Assembly: GCA_007376635.1 (NCBI GenBank)
Contig: VMGQ01000002.1
Coordinates: forward strand, 1-34,538
Source of the DNA: Candidatus Peregrinibacteria bacterium Greene1014_49
GTDB taxonomy: Bacteria > Patescibacteriota > Gracilibacteria > Peribacterales > Peribacteraceae
Length of the DNA: 34,538 bases
Reading direction: 5' to 3'
Numbering within the stretch: the stretch's first letter is position 1; each line of letters opens with the position of its first letter. Shown in pieces: positions 30,035 to 34,538 of the stretch. Under the pieces are notes generated by a model. The model was given only the letters and a program-made list of their open reading frames with translations. It was not told the origin of the DNA and made no database searches. The translations under genes and the position numbers were made by a program.

Positions 30035-30412
30035 CTACAATTCCAAATGCTCTATTACAAATTCATGCATCCTCATGATTGCATCTTTCATGTAGCGCAG
30101 CCGTTCCTGGGCTCTTTTCATCACCGCCGGATCGTCAGACCATTCTTCGACTCCCGCAGAGACAAGGTAACCATTGTGTTTTCCATCATACCTCGCAGTT
30201 TCCAGTAGCTGTGTTAATACAGGATCATTCGCAAAGTGGTGCTTATTCTTTTTGATAATTCTGAATGTCGTCGGATTTATATTCGCCTCCACTTCAACCA
30301 TCACTCGTGAGACATGATCGTCTAAGATTCTTGTATTCAAAACCAGTTTAGCTTCTGAGTATGGACCATCTTCGCCCCAGAGCATGTCCCGATCATTGTC
30401 GCTGATCTTCAT
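30035..30412 (-). CDS. Uncharacterised 125-aa protein
   Basis: Starts MKISDNDRDMLWGEDGPYSE. Soluble, mixed alpha/beta, with no signal peptide; an N-terminal acidic part, a beta-rich middle (AKLVLNTRILDDHVSRVMVEVEANINPTTF split by charged turns) and a helical C-terminus (AQERLRYMKDAIMRMHEFVI). No family recognised. An AATACT box lies 7 nt before the ATG, similar to other genes here. It is transcribed toward fic with 68 bp between its stop and the fic start, and a hairpin GCAAGCT/AGCTTGC (30437-30454) lies upstream. Perhaps part of the same accessory module. Confidence 0.7.
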   Translation of the reverse strand: MKISDNDRDMLWGEDGPYSEAKLVLNTRILDDHVSRVMVEVEANINPTTFRIIKKNKHHFANDPVLTQLLETARYDGKHNGYLVSAGVEEWSDDPAVMKRAQERLRYMKDAIMRMHEFVIEHLEL

Positions 30413-30481
30413 ACCTTGTAGTATTGCATTTTTAGGGCAAGCTTCACAGCTTGCTGTATTTCCACTTAGGAGCGTCTTCGC

Positions 30482-30511
30482 TTGAATATCTCTCCCAACA
30501 AATTCTATGGT
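30482..30511 (+). promoter_or_regulatory. Possible promoter of orphan-family copy 2
   Basis: TTGAAT (30482-30487), 18-bp spacer, TATGGT (30506-30511), 9 nt to the ATG at 30521. Copy 1 has no equivalent. Confidence 0.35.
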
Positions 30512-30520
30512 CTGCTCACT

Positions 30521-30667
30521 ATGGCCGACTTTGATTCAGATTTGGATAATGTGCAGATGAGTAACGTGATTGGCCTACTCATGACCATCAAACAGATACG
30601 AGACCAAAAACCACTCGATGATCCGAATGCTTTGGGCATCGACGACAAAGGAAAGCCCTACTACTAA
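30521..30667 (+). CDS. 48-aa orphan-family protein, copy 2
   Basis: Starts MADFDSDLDNVQMSNVIGLL and ends LGIDDKGKPYY, 37 of 48 residues identical to copy 1 at 28647. An in-frame ATG 39 bp upstream would add MNISPNKFYGLLT, which is not shared with copy 1, so the shared start is preferred. Acidic, possibly a small protein-binding peptide; no known family. The two copies flank the Fic gene and the 125-aa orphan, which suggests a duplication framing the module. Confidence 0.7.
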   Translation: MADFDSDLDNVQMSNVIGLLMTIKQIRDQKPLDDPNALGIDDKGKPYY

Positions 30668-30825
30668 GCCATTTCTTTCCGAGCCAAAAGTTTGAAAAGT
30701 CCCGGCAGCTCCCTTGACGCACATGTCGTTTACATCACGAATCGCCATGGATTTTCGGGAGGATTTTTCAGAATGGAAATTATCGAAAACAGTGAATTTG
30801 TCAGTCCTCTCAGTTGTTCTGCTGT

Positions 30826-30831
30826 TATAAT
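30826..30831 (+). promoter_or_regulatory. Probable -10 box of the pilin-like gene
   Basis: Perfect TATAAT, about 66 bp before the ATG at 30898. The leader would contain the hairpin GGTTCAAA-AAG-TTTGAACC (~30848-30866). Confidence 0.5.
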
Positions 30832-30897
30832 GAGATCGGCATTTTGGGGTTCAAAAAGTTTGAACCTCGTACCTGATGCTCCACCATTCTTAACTGT

Positions 30898-31245
30898 ATG
30901 CGTTCACGCTCTGCCTTCACTCTCATTGAGCTTCTCCTTGTGATCGGCATCATCAGCGTGCTTCTCGTCCTAACGCTCCAGGCAGTAAACCCCACGAGAC
31001 AACTGGGCGCCACGCGGAATGCACAACGCAGTAGCGACATTCAGGCGATTCTCAATGCCGTGCACCAGTACGGCGTAGATCATCGCGGGAATCTTCCTTC
31101 AAGCATTCCAACAAGCACTCCTCTCTCTATTTGCCAAACAAATGCTGCAAGCTGCATAAACGGCGTGAATCTGAATGTACTTTCGGGTGCCTATGTCGTT
31201 GCCATTCCGCTCGATCTCGAGATAGCCTCACATTCCGACTGCTGA
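30898..31245 (+). CDS. Type IV pilin-like protein, short C-terminus
   Basis: 115 residues. Prepilin signature: short basic leader MRSRSA, cleavage before Phe, then FTLIELLLVIGIISVLLVLT with the conserved Glu5. The following helix (GATRNAQRSSDIQAILNAVH) and the QYGVDHRGNLPSSIP segment are typical of CPR pilins and pseudopilins. It would be processed by a prepilin peptidase and assembled into a pilus. Odd: after GAYVVAIPLDLE the protein ends ASHSDC within 6 residues, whereas relatives continue about 20-40 residues. No alternative frame restores the end, so it may be truncated. It converges on purP with a 19-bp gap. Confidence 0.78.
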   Translation: MRSRSAFTLIELLLVIGIISVLLVLTLQAVNPTRQLGATRNAQRSSDIQAILNAVHQYGVDHRGNLPSSIPTSTPLSICQTNAASCINGVNLNVLSGAYVVAIPLDLEIASHSDC

Positions 31246-31264
31246 TCCTTCCTCGGGATGTTTG

Positions 31265-32422
31265 TCATGTCACCACCTCCTCCAGCCTCCCCTCTCCTAC
31301 CGCCGCCTTGAGTTCCATGCCAATACGTTCTCCAACAGACATCGCTTCGCCATAGAGATACCGCGTATACGGCGTCGCAAATGTTCCGGGGGAACCCGGC
31401 ATGCGGAAGCTCACATCAAAAATAACAATGTCCTCTTTGCCATCTTCCGTCACCACCGCTCCCTGGAGGGCAAACGGCCCGATAATGCCTTTTCCCGTCG
31501 GATCGAGCTTCTTCGGAAGCTTTTTGCATTGTGTAACGAACTTTTCCCCGAGCTCAAAGGCTTTTTCCAGCAGGGATTCTTTGACAGTGCAGGCGATGTG
31601 TCCCGTTTCCACCATCTTCACGGAGGTGAACTGTTTCGCCCATGTTTGATCTTCAGCCGTCATCCGGAGAAATCCGTCGAGATTGGTCTGCCGGCGGGTA
31701 TCTGTTCCGAGAAGTTCCAGTTCTCCCGTCAGCGGCGAATAAAAGAAGTTGAAATTCACGGGAGCGCCAACGACAAACTCCTCGATCGTCGCGTCATCCA
31801 TAGCATCGGGGCTGATCATTCCTGATTTGATGTGCGCGTTCACGCGATCGTCGAAGTCCGCGGCAGTGGCGAGAAAGAAGCCTCGCTCGTATTTGCGCTG
31901 CGCTTCACGCGCTTTCACGATCACCATACGACCGAGGTCGATCTCCTTCGCGGTCGTATACATCTTCGGCGTCCGGATGCCGGCATCGCGCAGCAGATGA
32001 TTTTGGTTATACGGTTGATCGCGCTCCTCAAGTTTCAGCAAATGCCGCGAGCCGAAGATCGGAATGGCAAACTCCTCTTCCACCTTTGTGTAATCCGGGA
32101 AGTACACGCAGAAGTATCTACTATGAACAAAAATTGTGTTCATATTTTGAAGCTTATCGACAATCTTTTTCTGCAAGACGTCTTCAAATTTATCCACGAT
32201 AATCGTCTCGTCGATACAGCCCACCTCCCCACTCCCCACTCCCGATTCCCGACACTTGTAGTACTTCTCATACGTCTTCTCCCTCCCCTTCCGTGCGACA
32301 CATACCGTTCCAAATCCATACTTCTTCGCGCCGTGCGCGACATCGAGAGCACTGTGGCCGCCGAGCATGCCGACGGTCAGATGCTTCTGATCGTAACCGG
32401 AGAGGATGGAAGAGAGATCCAT
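31265..32422 (-). CDS. purP: PurP-family ATP-grasp ligase, charged-loop paralogue
   Basis: 385 residues. PurP makes FAICAR from AICAR, formate and ATP, replacing the bifunctional PurH in archaeal purine synthesis. Family marks: GGHSALDVAHGAKKYGF, FVHSRYFCVYF, IPIFGSRHLLKLEERDQ, AGIRTPKMY, then YSPLTGELELLGTD and the C-terminal GTFATPYTRYLYGEAMSVG. The ATP-grasp loop after VIVK is charged (AREAQRKYERGFF) rather than Gly-rich as in the other copy; I recall archaeal PurP paralogues of this type. A ~12-residue insert (CRESGVGSGEVGC) encoded by 7-bp repeats at 32224-32253 lies after EKYYK. Probably operonic with the two upstream minus-strand genes. Confidence 0.85.
   Translation of the reverse strand: MDLSSILSGYDQKHLTVGMLGGHSALDVAHGAKKYGFGTVCVARKGREKTYEKYYKCRESGVGSGEVGCIDETIIVDKFEDVLQKKIVDKLQNMNTIFVHSRYFCVYFPDYTKVEEEFAIPIFGSRHLLKLEERDQPYNQNHLLRDAGIRTPKMYTTAKEIDLGRMVIVKAREAQRKYERGFFLATAADFDDRVNAHIKSGMISPDAMDDATIEEFVVGAPVNFNFFYSPLTGELELLGTDTRRQTNLDGFLRMTAEDQTWAKQFTSVKMVETGHIACTVKESLLEKAFELGEKFVTQCKKLPKKLDPTGKGIIGPFALQGAVVTEDGKEDIVIFDVSFRMPGSPGTFATPYTRYLYGEAMSVGERIGMELKAAVGEGRLEEVVT
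32224..32253 (-). repeat. 7-bp tandem repeat inside purP
   Basis: Plus-strand units CCTCCCC, ACTCCCC, ACTCCCG, ATTCCCG: four heptamers. They encode a Gly/Ser/Glu insert in frame (SGVGSGEVG). Confidence 0.88.
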
Positions 32423-32485
32423 AGCAGGAGCTTACCGCTTTTCCAGACTGAATGCAGCAAATGATCATAGCGATGCTATAGCCAG

Positions 32486-33757
32486 CTATATGGCAAGAGC
32501 CGCCCCCATACGGAATTCGAGCAGCTCTTCAGGCACCACTCCGTCTATAAACTCCAGAGTGCGACCATCGTCTAGGATGACAGAGTCCGCGGCTCCCGCA
32601 GCAATGATATGAATGCCAGTGATCTCGCGTATGGCTTTCGCCGCGCTATACGCCTGCTGGCTGACCATGGAATGGTCACGGTAATTCACCACAGATAATA
32701 CTGCTGCACGCACTTTTTCGGCGTGATACTTGAGAAGATAGAGCCAGAACTCGCGATCCTCCATACCATCGATCTGCTGCTTCGTTTTCGTTTTTGCAAA
32801 CCACTCGGCAATGCCAGGTTCCTGCAATCGAGTGAAATGATGCGGGTTTGCGTCGCAGAGTGGATGGATGCCTCCACGTGCTACCACATCTTTGACGCAG
32901 TGCGCTTGGAATGAATTGCGTCCAAGGGAAAGTTCCTTGTATGCAGTCATCAGCGCAGATGTATCGTTATCCAAATCTGCATCGGCTCCATGAACAGCGC
33001 CGGGGTTGAGAAGCATGTTATGAAAATGTTGCTGCAACTCTTCAGGAGCTCCTGGAAATGCCAACGATCCATCTGGAAGCATGCGTGCCGTGAGCACATG
33101 GGATTGGTTTTGGAGGGCACATTCAAAGCGAGCAGCCTCGGCACTCGGCACTTCAACGTCGAAGGACATCGGTACGATCATCACGCGCTCCGTATCTATT
33201 CCCGCCTGGCGCGCCATGCCTTCCGTCAGCGCGAGACCTCCATTGAGCGCAGCAGTAAAGGAATATCCCTGCACCGGTATGGGGAGAATGGGTACGCGCG
33301 GCAGACTGGTCCATTTGTCTCGATACGCAAGCTCGACCGCTCTCTCGGTCATGCGTCCGGGCTCTACCTTGCTCTCCCATCCGGGATTGATGGTAAGCAA
33401 CACACCAGCAAGCGATGGCAGAGATTTCTCCAATGCCTGAAGTCGCGTAAAAAGCACTTCCATTTCCTGCGGTGTTTTCCCGCCGCATCGGACATTCATG
33501 ATGGAAACTTTTCGATTACTTCCACGCCCTGCAACGCGAAGCATGTTCGTTTGTACCTCAATCAGACGTCGTTGCGCCCAATCGTTGATTTCTAAACGTG
33601 GCTTTCCGGATCCAGGCACATGAATGGCATTCAAAATCGCCTGCACGTCTTTCAGATTATCCGGATACTGAAGGTCGATCTCGCCAATACGACCAATATC
33701 CAGTGATCGATCTTGATAGGTATCGTGGTCGAAAGCTGAGGAATTGTCAGGCGACAT
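32486..33757 (-). CDS. Uncharacterised 423-aa protein between two purP genes
   Basis: No family assigned with confidence. The N-terminal ~30 residues are acidic and disordered (MSPDNSSAFDHDTYQDRS). The middle has alternating strands and helices: VSIMNVRCGGKTPQEMEVLF, LAGVLLTINPGWESKVEPGR, VQGYSFTAALNGGLALTEGM, RVMIVPMSFDVEVP. The 'Gly-Tyr-Ser-Phe-Thr-Ala-Ala-Leu-Asn-Gly-Gly' stretch followed by a 'VP.S.D' strand is reminiscent of GT-A nucleotide-sugar enzymes, but this is only a hint. The C-terminal part is helical (EDREFWLYLLKYHAEKVRAA). No signal peptide. Same strand as both purP genes with gaps of 91 and 63 bp, so co-transcription is plausible. Confidence 0.75.
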   Translation of the reverse strand: MSPDNSSAFDHDTYQDRSLDIGRIGEIDLQYPDNLKDVQAILNAIHVPGSGKPRLEINDWAQRRLIEVQTNMLRVAGRGSNRKVSIMNVRCGGKTPQEMEVLFTRLQALEKSLPSLAGVLLTINPGWESKVEPGRMTERAVELAYRDKWTSLPRVPILPIPVQGYSFTAALNGGLALTEGMARQAGIDTERVMIVPMSFDVEVPSAEAARFECALQNQSHVLTARMLPDGSLAFPGAPEELQQHFHNMLLNPGAVHGADADLDNDTSALMTAYKELSLGRNSFQAHCVKDVVARGGIHPLCDANPHHFTRLQEPGIAEWFAKTKTKQQIDGMEDREFWLYLLKYHAEKVRAAVLSVVNYRDHSMVSQQAYSAAKAIREITGIHIIAAGAADSVILDDGRTLEFIDGVVPEELLEFRMGAALAI

Positions 33758-33848
33758 GAAGAGAAGAATGAAGTTATAAAACTATATAATTAAATTGTAT
33801 TTTGTCAATGAATTCCGCGGAGCAAACCAATCAAGAAAATAGCTTATC

Positions 33849-34538
33849 TTAGCCCAAAACTTCACTCAATCTCCCCTCCTCAATCGCCGTCTTAATGTCC
33901 CGCGCTATCCTCCTTCCTGTACTCATGGGCTCTTTGTATCGCAGTGCCGTGTACGGCGATCCTTCAACGAAGGGATTGGTGCCAGCGACAATGCGAGCAG
34001 AGATCTCAAAAACGAAGATTTCCAACTTCCGCGTGACGATACACTCGAGACAGAACGGTCCAAACAATCCTTTGCCTCCGCACATTTTCTTGCTGGTTTC
34101 CACGACCCTCTCTCCCATCGCGAAGAACTCCGGAAGCAATGATTCGCGGATGACGACCGGAATGTTGCCGACGATGGTGTAGGACGTGAAAATATTGGCG
34201 GCAAGTTGATCCTCCGCACGAATGCGGCCGATAGAGTCGGCGTTGCTTTCGTAGCGCTTGTCGAAGCTCATGATCTCGAGTTCTTGCGTAAGCGGTGAGA
34301 AGAAGTAGTGTGCGTAGATAGGAACACCGACGATGTATTCCTGGAGCGCGAAATCGTTTTGTTCCGGATACTTGCGGTTCTTCACTTCGTAAAACTGCTC
34401 CGCACTCTTGGCGATGAAGTACCCGAATCCTCCGCCGGCACCGTGGAATTTTACGATCACGGCCTTCTCGATCTCCTCGGGTGTTGCAAAAACCCTGGGC
34501 ATTTTGATATCGGCCGCCTCGAGCCATTGGCGCTCCAT
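33849..34538 (-). CDS. purP: PurP-family ATP-grasp ligase, Gly-loop paralogue (5' partial)
   Basis: 230 codons visible; the true start lies beyond the right edge. The visible part begins RQWLEAADIKMPRVFATPEE, the junction before the ATP-grasp domain, so about 120-150 N-terminal residues are missing. The ATP loop is canonical: VIVKFHGAGGGFGYFIAKSA. Then FSPLTQELEIMSFDKRYES, GLFGPFCLECIVT and FEISARIVAGTNPFVEGSPY, which carries the metal/phosphate-binding Glu and Ser-Ala-Arg of ATP-grasp enzymes. It is the more standard copy and the better candidate for true FAICAR synthesis. TAA-type end at 33849-33851. Confidence 0.88.
   Translation of the reverse strand: MERQWLEAADIKMPRVFATPEEIEKAVIVKFHGAGGGFGYFIAKSAEQFYEVKNRKYPEQNDFALQEYIVGVPIYAHYFFSPLTQELEIMSFDKRYESNADSIGRIRAEDQLAANIFTSYTIVGNIPVVIRESLLPEFFAMGERVVETSKKMCGGKGLFGPFCLECIVTRKLEIFVFEISARIVAGTNPFVEGSPYTALRYKEPMSTGRRIARDIKTAIEEGRLSEVLG

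Overview
The window reads as a chromosomal segment of a bacterium of the Candidate Phyla Radiation (Patescibacteria), most likely near Peregrinibacteria/Peribacteria. This placement is an inference. It rests on streamlined housekeeping genes without classical operons, a short HrcA, a large conjugation-type ATPase standing alone, a type IV pilin-like gene, archaeal-type PurP enzymes, and TGA used as a normal stop, which argues against the Gracilibacteria/Absconditabacteria code. No rRNA operon, transposase or CRISPR array was seen.

Layout. 1-5 kb: a GLT1D1-like glycosyltransferase (5' end outside), dcd, a 578-aa orphan protein, a DM13-domain lipoprotein and a DsbA-like lipoprotein. 5-9.2 kb: dnaX, a 5-formyl-THF cyclo-ligase, a RelB/YafQ-type toxin-antitoxin pair and glyA. 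9.3-11.4 kb: small secreted proteins (one Cys-rich, two Tyr/Asn-rich), plus a hairpin-rich stretch ending in a terminator that could be a structured RNA. 11.4-18.2 kb: dgkA, a possible secreted protein, a TraG/VirD4-like ATPase, hrcA with a CIRCE-like operator, an unknown alpha-helical protein and a divergent pair of YdcF/DUF218-like genes. 18.2-19.2 kb: mazEF and a lone Phd-type antitoxin. 19.2-27.9 kb: rpmE, gyrA, rsmI, an M23 peptidase, ruvA, a small Cys-rich protein, pgi, trxA and a small membrane protein. 28.0-30.7 kb: tRNA-Ala followed by an accessory stretch with a gene interrupted by TGA, two copies of a 48-aa orphan family, a Fic protein and an orphan. 30.9-34.5 kb: a short pilin, then purP, an unknown gene and a second purP (5' end outside) on the minus strand.

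Three window-wide patterns stand out. (1) Many genes have a TATACT-like -10 box ending exactly 6 nt before the start codon, with no Shine-Dalgarno, which predicts leaderless mRNAs. Seven genes fit exactly and several more lie within 1-3 nt. (2) A ~105-150 bp interspersed element with pyrimidine-rich hairpin ends occurs four times, three of them between convergent genes. (3) Arrays of degenerate 7-9 bp tandem units, different in sequence at each site, occur between genes, often as facing inverted arms, and also in frame inside two enzyme genes.

Functionally, glyA, the cyclo-ligase and the PurP pair belong to one-carbon and purine metabolism. dnaX, gyrA, ruvA, dcd and rsmI are information-processing genes. 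The lipoproteins, M23 peptidase, dgkA, pilin and small secreted proteins build or remodel the cell surface.
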